DNA from: Pantoea endophytica
Lineage (GTDB): Bacteria > Pseudomonadota > Gammaproteobacteria > Enterobacterales > Enterobacteriaceae
NCBI RefSeq assembly: GCF_002858935.1
Contig: NZ_PJRT01000018.1
Coordinates: 1-64,000, forward strand
Direction: 5' to 3'
DNA: 64,000 bases
The translations under genes and the position numbers were made by a program. This document shows positions 53,725 through 64,000 of the stretch, piece by piece. How positions within the stretch are numbered: position 1 is the stretch's first letter; every line of letters starts with the position of its first letter. The notes under the pieces were generated by a model that did not search any database, was not told where the DNA came from, and saw only the letters and a program-made list of their open reading frames with translations.

Positions 53725-55344
53725 ATGCGCGTTAACGGCCTGACATCGCAAGACCTCGCCTCTATGGGCATCAGCGGCACCACCGAAGTGGTGTACAACC
53801 CTGATTTCGACACCCTGTTTCAGGAAGAAACTCGCCCAGAGCTGGAAGGTTATGCGCGAGGCATTCTGACGCAGAGCGGTGCTATTGCCGTGGATACCGG
53901 CATCTTCACGGGTCGCTCGCCAAAAGATAAGTACATCGTTCGGGATGACACCACGCGCGACACGCTGTGGTGGAACGATGTCGGCAACGGTAAAAATGAT
54001 AACCAGCCGCTGTCACAGGAAACCTGGCAGGCGTTGAAAGATCGCTGCACCCAGCAGCTTTCCGGCAAACGCCTGTTTGTGATTGATGCGTTCTGCGGTG
54101 CCAATCCTGACACGCGCCTCAGCGTGCGCTTCGTGATGGAAGTGGCCTGGCAGGCGCACTTCGTCAAAAACATGTTTATCCGTCCGAGCGAAGCCGAACT
54201 GGCTGACTTCAAACCGGATTTCGTGGTGATGAACGCCGCGCAGTGCACCAATCCAGACTGGCAGGCGCAAGGTCTGCACTCCGAGAACTTCGTCGCCTTC
54301 AACCTGACCGAGCGCATGCAGCTGATTGGCGGCACCTGGTACGGCGGCGAGATGAAGAAAGGGCTGTTCGCCATCATGAACTACCTGCTGCCGCTGAAAG
54401 GCATCGCTTCAATGCACTGTTCGGCTAATGTCGGCAAAGCGGGCGATGTGGCGGTGTTCTTCGGCCTGTCCGGCACCGGTAAAACCACGTTGTCCACCGA
54501 TCCGGATCGCCAGCTGATTGGCGATGACGAACACGGCTGGGATGACGACGGCGTGTTCAATTTTGAAGGCGGCTGCTACGCCAAAACCATCAATCTGTCT
54601 GAGCAGGCGGAGCCGGAGATCTACCGGGCGATTCGCCGCAATGCGCTGCTGGAAAATGTGGTGGTGCGCGCCGATGGCAGCGTGGATTACGCCGACGGCA
54701 GCAAGACCGAGAACACCCGCGTCTCTTATCCGATCGAGCATATCGAGAACATCGTGCAGCCGGTGTCGAAAGCGGGCCATGCGAAGCGGGTGATTTTCCT
54801 TACCGCCGATGCCTTTGGCGTGCTGCCGCCGGTTTCACGCTTGACGCCAGAACAGACGCAATACCATTTCCTGTCTGGCTTTACCGCCAAACTGGCCGGC
54901 ACCGAGCGCGGCGTCACGCAGCCAACGCCCACCTTCTCTGCCTGCTTTGGCGCGGCGTTCCTGACGCTGCACCCAACGCAATATTCCGACGTGCTGGTGA
55001 AGCGCATGGAAGCGGCAGGTGCGCAGGCGTATCTGGTGAATACCGGCTGGAACGGCAGCGGCAAGCGCATTTCGTTGAAAGACACGCGCGCCATCATCAA
55101 CGCGATTCTGGCTGGGGAGCTGGATGAGGTTGAGACTGACACCTTGCCGGTGTTCAACCTGCAGATGCCTAAAGTTCTGCCGCAGGTGGATAGCGCGATT
55201 CTCGATCCGCGCCGCAGCTGGCCGACAGAAGCGGCCTGGCAGCAAGCCGCGCAGGATCTGGCGCAGCGCTTTATTACTAACTTTGAGAAATATACCGATA
55301 ACGATGCGGGTAAAGCGTTAGTGCAGGCGGGTCCGCAGTTGTGA
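53725..55344 (+). CDS. pckA: Phosphoenolpyruvate carboxykinase (ATP)
   Basis: Converts oxaloacetate and ATP to phosphoenolpyruvate, the first committed step of gluconeogenesis. 539 residues (E. coli 540). Kinase-1a P-loop [11 protein letters not shown], kinase-2 [11 protein letters not shown] and the substrate-binding [11 protein letters not shown] are present. AAGGAG precedes ATG. A 274-base upstream spacer holds its promoter; E. coli pckA is CRP-activated, but I could not fix a site. Convergent with envZ. Confidence 0.98.
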   Translation: MRVNGLTSQDLASMGISGTTEVVYNPDFDTLFQEETRPELEGYARGILTQSGAIAVDTGIFTGRSPKDKYIVRDDTTRDTLWWNDVGNGKNDNQPLSQETWQALKDRCTQQLSGKRLFVIDAFCGANPDTRLSVRFVMEVAWQAHFVKNMFIRPSEAELADFKPDFVVMNAAQCTNPDWQAQGLHSENFVAFNLTERMQLIGGTWYGGEMKKGLFAIMNYLLPLKGIASMHCSANVGKAGDVAVFFGLSGTGKTTLSTDPDRQLIGDDEHGWDDDGVFNFEGGCYAKTINLSEQAEPEIYRAIRRNALLENVVVRADGSVDYADGSKTENTRVSYPIEHIENIVQPVSKAGHAKRVIFLTADAFGVLPPVSRLTPEQTQYHFLSGFTAKLAGTERGVTQPTPTFSACFGAAFLTLHPTQYSDVLVKRMEAAGAQAYLVNTGWNGSGKRISLKDTRAIINAILAGELDEVETDTLPVFNLQMPKVLPQVDSAILDPRRSWPTEAAWQQAAQDLAQRFITNFEKYTDNDAGKALVQAGPQL

Positions 55345-55351
55345 TGTGAAA

Positions 55352-55379
55352 ACCCGGTGGGCATAAATGCCCGCCGGGT
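55352..55379. terminator. Bidirectional hairpin between pckA and envZ
   Basis: ACCCGGTGGGCA and TGCCCGCCGGGT form a 12-base stem with one G-T type pair around TAAA, between the convergent stops. Confidence 0.8.
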
Positions 55380-55380
55380 A

Positions 55381-57461
<2,081 letters not shown>

Positions 57462-57973
57462 GTTCAACTCCCAAAGGCGCCATTGCCTGAGCCAATATTG
57501 TTAAAAAAAGAGGCCTCAGTGTGACAGTCATTAATGGTTTATATTCTAGCCGAAATTGTTACAAAGCATATTAAACAGCAGCTTATATTTATTTTTGACC
57601 CTGAAATGCGCTTCGCTTCGCGTTTTTTATCTGTGCTTTCAAGCCGCTTAGCGCTTATCTGAAAATTTGGCGCATTTTCTTTCTGTTACTGGTTCATGAC
57701 AAAAAATCCCGCCGCCAGAGAGGCGTTCAGGGCGATTTGACTTAAGGTGATGGTGAAGAATAGGCCTGAGTTGCAGTGATGGCAGCATAAAATAGGGCAT
57801 TTCTCTCGCGGAATGCGCATCTGTTTTCGGAACAATTCCCGAGCGATGAAAAACAAGGCCAGTGTTAAATTAATTCCTACAAATCAATCAGTAATCTCCT
57901 CTTTCCTCGCTTCTCTCGATCTCCGACACTGGATTCGTACCTGTTGTTATTGAGTTCATGTGGAGAGAGAAAA
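57462..57973. other. Divergent ompR - YjbE-like gene spacer
   Basis: 512 bases, no gene. The ompR side is A/T-rich (TTGTAACAATTT and TATAAACC on the minus strand near 57540-57570), a plausible promoter. The far side holds the candidate RcsAB box and short ribosome site of the YjbE-like gene. Nothing else was recognised. Confidence 0.5.
57866..57879 (+). promoter_or_regulatory. Candidate RcsAB box upstream of the YjbE-like gene
   Basis: TAAATTAATTCCTA matches about 10 of 14 positions of the RcsAB consensus (TAAGAATATTCCTA), with a perfect right half. It is 95 bases upstream of the start codon. The E. coli yjbEFGH operon is known to be Rcs-controlled. Motif-based and weak. Confidence 0.35.
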
Positions 57974-58216
57974 ATGAAAAAAACGGTAATTCTGCTGGGC
58001 GCACTGGTACTGACCAGCTTCACTCAGGTTCAGGCGGCCACCAGCGCGGGCGAAGCGGCTGGCGCGCAGGCATCCACGACGGCGAAGGGTAACTCTGACG
58101 CGATCGGTGTTGGCGCTGTAGGCGCGCTGCTCGGCGTGGCGCTGGCGACCATGGGCGGCGGCGACAAAGGTGGCAGCGGTACCTCAACCACCACCGCGAC
58201 CCAAGCCGGTAAATAA
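57974..58216 (+). CDS. yjbE: YjbE-like small exported protein (exopolysaccharide-linked family)
   Basis: 80 residues from MKKTVILLGALVLTSFTQVQA (signal peptide, about 21 residues), preceded by GGAGAG. The mature part is Gly/Ala/Ser/Thr-rich with GEAAGAQAST, GVALATMGGGDKGG and a Thr tail, as in E. coli YjbE (also 80 residues). YjbEFGH affects production of an exopolysaccharide and is Rcs/osmotically regulated. Here no yjbFGH follows, so the gene is an orphan. Being low complexity, it could also be another small family. Confidence 0.68.
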   Translation: MKKTVILLGALVLTSFTQVQAATSAGEAAGAQASTTAKGNSDAIGVGAVGALLGVALATMGGGDKGGSGTSTTTATQAGK

Positions 58217-58255
58217 CGTATCACGGCCGTTCCGTTAATCTCTGCCATTTAATAC

Positions 58256-58315
58256 CGCACATTTCGTCGCGGCGCGATTTATCGCGCAATCAATTGCGCC
58301 GCGACAATGTGTGCG
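58256..58315. repeat. Palindromic repeat, family copy C (yjbE-greB spacer)
   Basis: Imperfect arms CGCACATTTCGTCGCGGCGC and GCGCCGCGACAATGTGTGCG (about 16 of 20 pair) enclose GATTTATCGCGCAATCAATT. The core GCGGCGCGATTTATCGCGC matches copies A and B. It is between convergent genes. Confidence 0.8.
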
Positions 58316-58363
58316 TTTTGCGAAAGAGTGTTGAGTACTACACCAACGGCGATTGCGCTTTTT

Positions 58364-58852
58364 TTAAGGCGTCTCTTTCACATAATCGATGCTGTTCACA
58401 AACCACAGCTTCTGCCCTTCCGGCGTGTTGACCACCACTTCGTCATCCACTTCTTTCTTGATCAGCGCACGCGCCATCGGCGAGTCGATCGAGATGTACT
58501 CTTTCATCGTCTCGCCATAAATTTCATCCGGGCCAACAATGCGGAAACGCTTCACATCGCCCTGCTCATTCTCCACTTGCACCCAGGCACCGAAAAACAC
58601 TTTGCCCTCCTGCTGCGGCGCGTAATCGACGATTTTCAGATCGGCGAGGCATTTACGCAGATAGCGCACCCGGCGATCGATCTGGCGCAGCAGACGCTTG
58701 TTGTAGGTGTAATCCGCGTTTTCCGAACGATCGCCGAGGCTTGCCGCCCAGGAGACGATTTTGGTGACTTCCGGACGCTTTTCATTCCACAAATGGTCGT
58801 GTTCGGCACGCAGCTTGTTATAGCCTTCGCGGGTAATCAGTTGGGTTTTCAT
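58364..58852 (-). CDS. greB: Transcription elongation factor GreB
   Basis: Enters the RNA polymerase secondary channel and rescues backtracked complexes by RNA cleavage. 162 residues (E. coli 158), with the N-terminal coiled coil (DHLWNEKRPEVTKIVSWAASLGDRSENADY carrying the acidic tip) and a C-terminal FKBP-like domain (SIDSPMARALIKKEVDDEVVV). It is on the minus strand, the same strand as ompR; in E. coli greB is divergent from ompR and co-oriented with yhgF. Confidence 0.96.
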   Translation of the reverse strand: MKTQLITREGYNKLRAEHDHLWNEKRPEVTKIVSWAASLGDRSENADYTYNKRLLRQIDRRVRYLRKCLADLKIVDYAPQQEGKVFFGAWVQVENEQGDVKRFRIVGPDEIYGETMKEYISIDSPMARALIKKEVDDEVVVNTPEGQKLWFVNSIDYVKETP

Positions 58853-59038
58853 GACTTCAACTCGTGGTGACGGCGGTTCTTCGCAGCAAAGAGGCTAACA
58901 ATAAGCGACCGATTGACCATCAGCAAGATTGCGCGCGCTGCATTCAGAAAAAGACGGATTCACGGGCCACCGGCTGGCAATTTTCGGCCTCATTCCGTAT
59001 AACTGTCCGCTATTTCCAACCCTGTGTAAGCATTGTTA

Positions 59039-61372
59039 ATGATGATGAAAGATTCACTGAGCCAGATTATCGCAGGTGAGCTGAAGGCACGCGCCGACCA
59101 GGTTGATGCTGCCGTTCGCTTACTTGATGAAGGGAACACCGTGCCGTTTATCGCACGTTATCGTAAGGAAGTGACCGGCGGACTCGACGACACCCAGCTG
59201 CGTTTGCTGGAGAGCCGTCTGAGTTACCTGCGCGAGCTGGACGATCGTCGCCAGTCGATTCTGAAATCCATCGACGAACAGGGCAAACTCACGCCTGAAC
59301 TCGCCACCGCCATCAACAGCACGCTGAACAAAACCGAGCTGGAAGACCTTTACCTGCCGTACAAACAGAAGCGTCGCACGCGCGGACAGATCGCTATTGA
59401 AGCCGGTCTGGAACCGCTGGCCGATACGCTGTGGCAGGACCCATCGCAGGATCCCGAGCAACTGGCCGCCAGCTACGTTGATGCCGACAAAGGTGTCGCC
59501 GACGTGCGCGCTGCTCTGGATGGCGCGCGCTACATCCTGATGGAGCGCTTTGCCGAAGACGCGACGCTGCTGGCGAAAGTGCGTGAATATCTGTGGAAGA
59601 ACGCGCATGTGGTTTCGCGCGTGGTGGAAGGTAAAGAGGAAGAAGGGGCGAAATTCCGCGACTACTTCGATCATCACGAAGCGCTGAGCGGCGTCCCGTC
59701 GCACCGTGCGCTGGCGATGTTCCGCGGCCGCAATGAAGGCGTGCTGCAGCTGTCGCTGAATGCCGATCCGCAGTTCGATGAAGCCCCGCGTGAAAGCTAT
59801 GGCGAAACGCTGATCGCCGAACACCTCAAGCTGCGCCTGAATAACGCGCCAGCGGATAGCTGGCGTAAAGCGGTGGTGAGCTGGACCTGGCGCATCAAAG
59901 TGCTGCTGCACCTCGAAACTGAATTGATGGGCACCCTTCGTGAACGCGCCGAAGATGAAGCTATCAACGTATTTGCCCGTAACCTGCACGATCTGCTGAT
60001 GGCCGCGCCTGCGGGCATGCGCGCCACCATGGGCCTCGATCCAGGCTTACGTACCGGCGTGAAAGTTGCGGTGGTAGATGCCACCGGCAAGCTGGTCGCC
60101 ACTGATACCATTTATCCGCACACCGGCCAGGCGGCGAAAGCGGCCACGGCTGTGGCGGCGCTGTGCGCCAAACATCAGGTTGAACTGGTGGCGATTGGTA
60201 ACGGTACCGCCTCGCGCGAAACCGAGCGCTTCTTCCTCGACGTGCAGAAGCAGTTCCCGCAAATCAACGCGCAGAAAGTGATCGTCAGCGAAGCCGGTGC
60301 ATCGGTCTATTCGGCTTCTGAGCTGGCGGCGCTGGAGTTCCCGGATCTCGACGTTTCCATCCGTGGCGCGGTTTCCATCGCGCGTCGCCTGCAGGACCCG
60401 CTCGCCGAGCTAGTGAAGATCGATCCGAAATCGATCGGCGTAGGCCAATATCAGCACGACGTCAGCCAAAGCCAGCTGGCGAAGAAGCTGGATGCGGTGG
60501 TGGAAGACTGCGTAAACGCCGTGGGTGTCGATCTCAACACCGCGTCTGTGGCGCTACTGACCCGCGTGGCCGGTTTAACCCGCATGATGGCGCAGAATAT
60601 TGTTAGCTGGCGCGATGAAAATGGCCGCTTCCAGAATCGTCAGCAACTGCTAAAGGTGAGCCGCCTCGGGCCGAAAGCCTTTGAGCAGTGCGCGGGCTTC
60701 CTGCGCATCAACCACGGCGATAACCCGCTGGATGCCTCAACTGTGCACCCGGAAGCCTATCCGCTGGTCGAGCGCATTCTGGCCGCCACCGAGCAGGCGC
60801 TGGATGAGTTGATGGGCAATGCTGGCGGTCTGCGCGATCTGAATGCCCGCGACTTCACCGATGAGCGCTTCGGCTTGCCCACGGTCACAGACATCATCAA
60901 AGAGCTGGAAAAACCGGGCCGCGATCCACGTCCGGAGTTTAAAACCGCGCAGTTTGCTGAAGGCGTGGAAACGCTCAACGATCTGCTGCCGGGCATGGTG
61001 CTGGAAGGCGCCGTCACCAATGTCACCAACTTCGGTGCTTTCGTCGATATCGGCGTGCATCAGGATGGTTTGGTGCACATCTCTTCCCTTTCCGACAAGT
61101 TCGTTGAAGATCCCCATCAGGTGGTGAAAGCCGGCGATATCGTCAAAGTGAAGGTAATGGAAGTGGATATGCAGCGTAAGCGTATTGCGCTCACCATGCG
61201 TCTGGACGAGCAGCCTGGTGAAAGCAATGCCCGCGGCAGCAACCGCAGCGCAGGCAAAGAAAACGCCCGCCCGGCGGCCAATAACAAAGGTCGCGGCAAA
61301 CCTGCCAGCTCGTCTGCCGGCAACAGCGCGATGGGCGATGCGCTCGCCGCGGCATTCGGTAAAAAACGCTAA
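59039..61372 (+). CDS. yhgF: Tex-family RNA-binding protein YhgF
   Basis: Large nucleic-acid-binding protein linked to transcription and ribosome quality. 777 residues from the first of three successive ATG codons (59039, 59042, 59045); E. coli has 773. Order: N-terminal helical domain, YqgF-like nuclease domain ([19 protein letters not shown]), helix-hairpin-helix ([19 protein letters not shown]), and C-terminal S1 domain ([24 protein letters not shown]). The tail is low complexity, rich in Asn, Gly, Arg. Confidence 0.97.
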   Translation: MMMKDSLSQIIAGELKARADQVDAAVRLLDEGNTVPFIARYRKEVTGGLDDTQLRLLESRLSYLRELDDRRQSILKSIDEQGKLTPELATAINSTLNKTELEDLYLPYKQKRRTRGQIAIEAGLEPLADTLWQDPSQDPEQLAASYVDADKGVADVRAALDGARYILMERFAEDATLLAKVREYLWKNAHVVSRVVEGKEEEGAKFRDYFDHHEALSGVPSHRALAMFRGRNEGVLQLSLNADPQFDEAPRESYGETLIAEHLKLRLNNAPADSWRKAVVSWTWRIKVLLHLETELMGTLRERAEDEAINVFARNLHDLLMAAPAGMRATMGLDPGLRTGVKVAVVDATGKLVATDTIYPHTGQAAKAATAVAALCAKHQVELVAIGNGTASRETERFFLDVQKQFPQINAQKVIVSEAGASVYSASELAALEFPDLDVSIRGAVSIARRLQDPLAELVKIDPKSIGVGQYQHDVSQSQLAKKLDAVVEDCVNAVGVDLNTASVALLTRVAGLTRMMAQNIVSWRDENGRFQNRQQLLKVSRLGPKAFEQCAGFLRINHGDNPLDASTVHPEAYPLVERILAATEQALDELMGNAGGLRDLNARDFTDERFGLPTVTDIIKELEKPGRDPRPEFKTAQFAEGVETLNDLLPGMVLEGAVTNVTNFGAFVDIGVHQDGLVHISSLSDKFVEDPHQVVKAGDIVKVKVMEVDMQRKRIALTMRLDEQPGESNARGSNRSAGKENARPAANNKGRGKPASSSAGNSAMGDALAAAFGKKR

Positions 61373-61388
61373 GTTCCTGCCGTAAATA

Positions 61389-61418
61389 ACGCGCGGAGAA
61401 ACCCTCGTCTCTGCGCGT
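61389..61418 (+). terminator. Hairpin after yhgF
   Basis: ACGCGCGGAGA and TCTCTGCGCGT pair at 10 of 11 positions around eight bases, 17 bases past the yhgF stop. No T-run follows, so it may only be a stability hairpin. Confidence 0.4.
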
Positions 61419-61485
61419 ATCAGCTTGATAAATCTCCTCATCCAACTACGCTGAAAAAATAACCTTCCGCGTGGCCCAGCGATCC

Positions 61486-63171
61486 ATGGATATTATCAAC
61501 GCCTTAATCGATGAGATTTATCACGGCAGCTTTCCGGTCGCGGCGCGTGAACGCCTGCTTTCACACATTCGTGCCGCGCGCGATACGGCAAAACTGCCGC
61601 GCAAGGCGCACTGGGATGAGAAAGATGTGGTGCTGATTACCTATGCCGATCAGTTCCGCGAACCTGAACAGCCAACCCTTGCCAGCTTCTCGCGTTTTTA
61701 TCAGCAGCATCTGCAATCCACTTTCAGTCTGGTGCATCTGTTGCCGTTCTTTCCCTACTCTTCCGACGATGGCTTCTCGGTTATCGACTATCACCAGGTC
61801 AATCCGATTTGCGGCGACTGGCAGCACATCAGCGCGCTGCACAGCGAAACGCGGCTGATGTTTGATTTTGTCTGCAACCACATGTCGGCGCACAGCCGCT
61901 GGTTTCAACACTTTCTGGCGCAGGATCCGGGTTGGGATGATTTCTTTATCAGCATGCCGCCGGCGACCGATCTCAGCGCGGTGACGCGTCCACGCACCTC
62001 GCCGCTGCTCACACCGTTTGCGATGGCCGACGGCGAGACGCGCTATATCTGGACCACCTTCAGCGCCGACCAGATCGACCTCAACTTTGGCAATCCGGAA
62101 GTGCTGATTCGCATGGTCGATGTGCTGCTCGACTACCTGAACAAAGGCGCGGATTATGTGCGGCTCGACGCGGTGGGCTACATGTGGAAAACGCCGGGCA
62201 CCAACTGCATTCACCTGCCGAAAACGCATCAGCTGGTGAAGCTGTTTCGCGCCATAGCCAATGAAGTGGCACCCGGTACGGTGATCGTCACCGAAACCAA
62301 CGTGCCGCACAAAGACAACATCAGCTATTTCGGTAACGGCAAAGATGAAGCGCAAATGGTGTATCAGTTTTCGCTGCCGCCGCTGGTGCTGCACGCCATT
62401 CATTCCGGATCGGCGCGTGCGCTGCGTCAATGGGCCAGCACGCTGGATTTAGGCGGTGGCACCACCACTTTCTTTAACTTTCTTGCCTCGCACGACGGCA
62501 TTGGACTCAATCCGGCGCGCGGCATTTTGTCGGAAGTGGAGATTGTGGCGCTGGTGCGTGATTTAGCGCTGGAAGGCGCGCTGGTCTCCTACAAGAACAA
62601 TGCCGATGGCACCACCAGCCCTTACGAAATCAATGTCACCTATTTCGATGCGCTCAATCAGCAGGACGACGACGATGACACGCGTTTGCGCCGCTTCCTG
62701 CTGGCGCACGCGATTCTGCTGTCATTTCCTGGCGTACCGGCGATTTACATTCAAAGTATTCTTGGCTCGCGCAACGATAATGAAGGCGTGCGCGCCGCCG
62801 GTCATAACCGTGCCATCAACCGGGAGAAGTACAGCCTGCGTGAAATGGAACAGTGGATCAGCGGCGGCAATCCGCTGCGCCAACAGGTGTATGAACGCCT
62901 GAGCGCGCTGATTCAACTGCGCACGCGGCAACCCGCGTTTCATCCCGATAATCCGATGACGCTGCTGGAAAGCGAAAATAGCCTGCTGGTGTTGCGTCGC
63001 CATCAGCCGGATAGCGATGAGGGGTTGCTGTGTGTGTTTAATCTCAGCCGTCATGAGGTGACGACACAGTTACCGCTGGCGCGGCATATGCAGGATGTGA
63101 TTAGCGGGGAGAAGCTGGATGGCAGCCAGCCCTTAACGCTGGCTGCGTGGCAGTTTATGTGGCTGCGGTAA
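61486..63171 (+). CDS. GH13 glycoside phosphorylase, YcjM/GtfA type (likely glucosylglycerate phosphorylase)
   Basis: 561 residues from [16 protein letters not shown] (E. coli YcjM 559). GH13 subfamily 18: nucleophile Asp228 in [11 protein letters not shown] and acid/base Glu270 in [11 protein letters not shown], plus [10 protein letters not shown] and [12 protein letters not shown]. Close similarity to YcjM suggests it phosphorolyses glucosylglycerate to glucose 1-phosphate and glycerate; sucrose phosphorylase is the alternative. A GTG at 61471 is in frame but has no ribosome site. It stands alone where E. coli has feoABC; its stop overlaps bioH by 17 bases. Confidence 0.9.
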   Translation: MDIINALIDEIYHGSFPVAARERLLSHIRAARDTAKLPRKAHWDEKDVVLITYADQFREPEQPTLASFSRFYQQHLQSTFSLVHLLPFFPYSSDDGFSVIDYHQVNPICGDWQHISALHSETRLMFDFVCNHMSAHSRWFQHFLAQDPGWDDFFISMPPATDLSAVTRPRTSPLLTPFAMADGETRYIWTTFSADQIDLNFGNPEVLIRMVDVLLDYLNKGADYVRLDAVGYMWKTPGTNCIHLPKTHQLVKLFRAIANEVAPGTVIVTETNVPHKDNISYFGNGKDEAQMVYQFSLPPLVLHAIHSGSARALRQWASTLDLGGGTTTFFNFLASHDGIGLNPARGILSEVEIVALVRDLALEGALVSYKNNADGTTSPYEINVTYFDALNQQDDDDDTRLRRFLLAHAILLSFPGVPAIYIQSILGSRNDNEGVRAAGHNRAINREKYSLREMEQWISGGNPLRQQVYERLSALIQLRTRQPAFHPDNPMTLLESENSLLVLRRHQPDSDEGLLCVFNLSRHEVTTQLPLARHMQDVISGEKLDGSQPLTLAAWQFMWLR

Positions 63172-63925
63172 ACGTCATGATCAGCTGGGTAAATTCATCG
63201 GGGTGAGAAATGAAAGGCGCATGCGCGGCTTTCTCCATCACCACCGAGGATGAAGCTGGCCAGCGTGAATCCAGTTCTTCTGCGACACGACGCGGCACCA
63301 GCCCATCGAGATAGCCGTAGATACGCAGGAACGGCAGCGGCAGATCGTCGAGCGCGGCACGCAAATCGTCCTGACGCAGAATCTCCAATCCCCCTTCCAG
63401 CACTTCAACCGACGGCATCGGCTGCGATAACACCACCTCTTTCAACTGACGCGCATCCTGTCGCGCGTTCTCCGTGCCCATAGTTTGCAGCGCCAGAAAG
63501 CGCTCCACGGTGCGCTGGAAATCGGTGCTCAACTGCTGCTGAAAATTTTGCAGCGTTTCGGGCTTGATGCCCGGCCATTGATCACGCGCGGTAAAACACG
63601 GCGATGAGGCAACGGTGATCAGCGCTGCAACGCGCTCCGGCTGGGTTAACGCCAGCTGGCTGGCCACCAATCCACCCAGCGACCAGCCGAGCAGCACCGC
63701 GCGATCGGGTAACTGCGGCAACAGCTGTTGCGCCATTTCCGCTAAGGTCAGCGGCGCAAAACCCTGGCTGCGGCCGAAGCCCGGCAGATCCACCAGATGC
63801 AGGCGAAAATGCGAGCTGAGTCGCGGAACGATGTTTTGCCACACTTCGGCGTTCAAACCCCAGCCGTGCAGCAGCACAAGATCGCGATCGCCCGTGCCTG
63901 TGGTGTGCCAGTAAAGCGAACTCAT
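63155..63925 (-). CDS. bioH: Pimeloyl-ACP methyl ester carboxylesterase BioH
   Basis: Hydrolyses pimeloyl-ACP methyl ester and so ends the fatty-acid-like stage of biotin synthesis. 256 residues, the E. coli length. Alpha/beta hydrolase triad at the E. coli positions: Ser82 in LGWSLGG, Asp207 in YGYLDGLVP, His235 in KAAHAPF. It is divergent from gntX and its 3' end overlaps the phosphorylase gene by 17 bases. Confidence 0.97.
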   Translation of the reverse strand: MSSLYWHTTGTGDRDLVLLHGWGLNAEVWQNIVPRLSSHFRLHLVDLPGFGRSQGFAPLTLAEMAQQLLPQLPDRAVLLGWSLGGLVASQLALTQPERVAALITVASSPCFTARDQWPGIKPETLQNFQQQLSTDFQRTVERFLALQTMGTENARQDARQLKEVVLSQPMPSVEVLEGGLEILRQDDLRAALDDLPLPFLRIYGYLDGLVPRRVAEELDSRWPASSSVVMEKAAHAPFISHPDEFTQLIMTFTAAT

Positions 63926-63960
63926 CGGTTACACTCCGGAAAAGTGATAAGGAGGTCGCT

Positions 63961-64000
63961 ATGCTACCAATCCCGGCCCTGTGTTGGCTATGCCGCCTGC
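63961..64000 (+). CDS. gntX: GntX/ComF-family protein, first codons only
   Basis: The window ends 13 codons into the gene: MLPIPALCWLCRL, similar to E. coli GntX (YhgH), which starts with a short hydrophobic run and a CWLC zinc-ribbon pair. The AAGGAGG ribosome site is strong. Divergent from bioH as in E. coli. GntX is a phosphoribosyltransferase-like protein involved in DNA utilisation, which goes with hofMNOPQ. Confidence 0.8.
   Translation, partial: MLPIPALCWLCRL

Noticed and set aside
61471..61485. GTG start of the glycoside phosphorylase
   Set aside because: No ribosome binding site and the ATG at 61486 gives the E. coli-like length.

Overview
The window is a chromosomal segment of a gammaproteobacterium of the order Enterobacterales. 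Gene content, gene order and near-identical proteins (CRP, OmpR, EF-G, S12) match the Escherichia coli K-12 region from the str operon to bioH/gntX. GC-rich codon use, several departures from the E. coli order and a family of GC-rich palindromes suggest an Erwiniaceae member, probably Pantoea-like; the genus is an inference. No phage, insertion sequence, CRISPR array, tRNA or rRNA was seen.

Layout. Positions 1-5300 (minus strand): the str operon (tufA 5' end, fusA, rpsG, rpsL, with promoter and the S7 feedback site), then tusBCD and yheO. 5400-12320: fkpA, slyX, slyD, yheV, kefB-kefG and the ABC-F gene yheS. 12330-17755: an accessory block between yheS and yheT, with a composite palindromic element, tauABCD for taurine sulfur, a divergent LacI-type regulator and a LysE/RhtB exporter. 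17800-28300: yheT, yheU, prkB, yhfA, crp, yhfK, argD with two ARG boxes, pabA, the fic-yhfG toxin/antitoxin pair, ppiA and tsgA.

28330-35010: a lone codA, then nirBDC-cysG behind a textbook FNR plus NarL/NarP promoter. 35086: an unrecognised small secreted protein. 35580-41670 (minus): aroK-aroB-damX-dam-rpe-gph-trpS. 42155-45564: hofMNOPQ, the PilMNOPQ-like DNA uptake/secretin cluster, divergent from mrcA (PBP1a). 48300-55340: nudE, igaA, yrfG, hslR, hslO, pckA. 55380-64000: envZ/ompR, a YjbE-like small exported protein with a possible RcsAB box, greB (inverted relative to E. coli), yhgF, a glucosylglycerate-phosphorylase-type GH13 enzyme where E. coli has feoABC, bioH, and the first codons of gntX.

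How the genes work together. The conserved parts are translation (str operon, Tus tRNA thiolation, TrpS, YheS, HslR), envelope and periplasm functions (FkpA, PpiA, PBP1a, DamX, IgaA, EnvZ/OmpR) and central or anaerobic metabolism (CRP, PckA, NirBDC with siroheme from CysG). The variable points are between yheS and yheT, tsgA and nirB, cysG and trpS, ompR and yhgF, and yhgF and bioH. I found no convincing wholly new multi-gene system. The best leads are the Fic/YhfG pair in which toxin and antitoxin each lack a signature acidic residue, a three-copy palindromic repeat family, the 163-base palindromic element at the tau block border, and the gene replacements around ompR-bioH.
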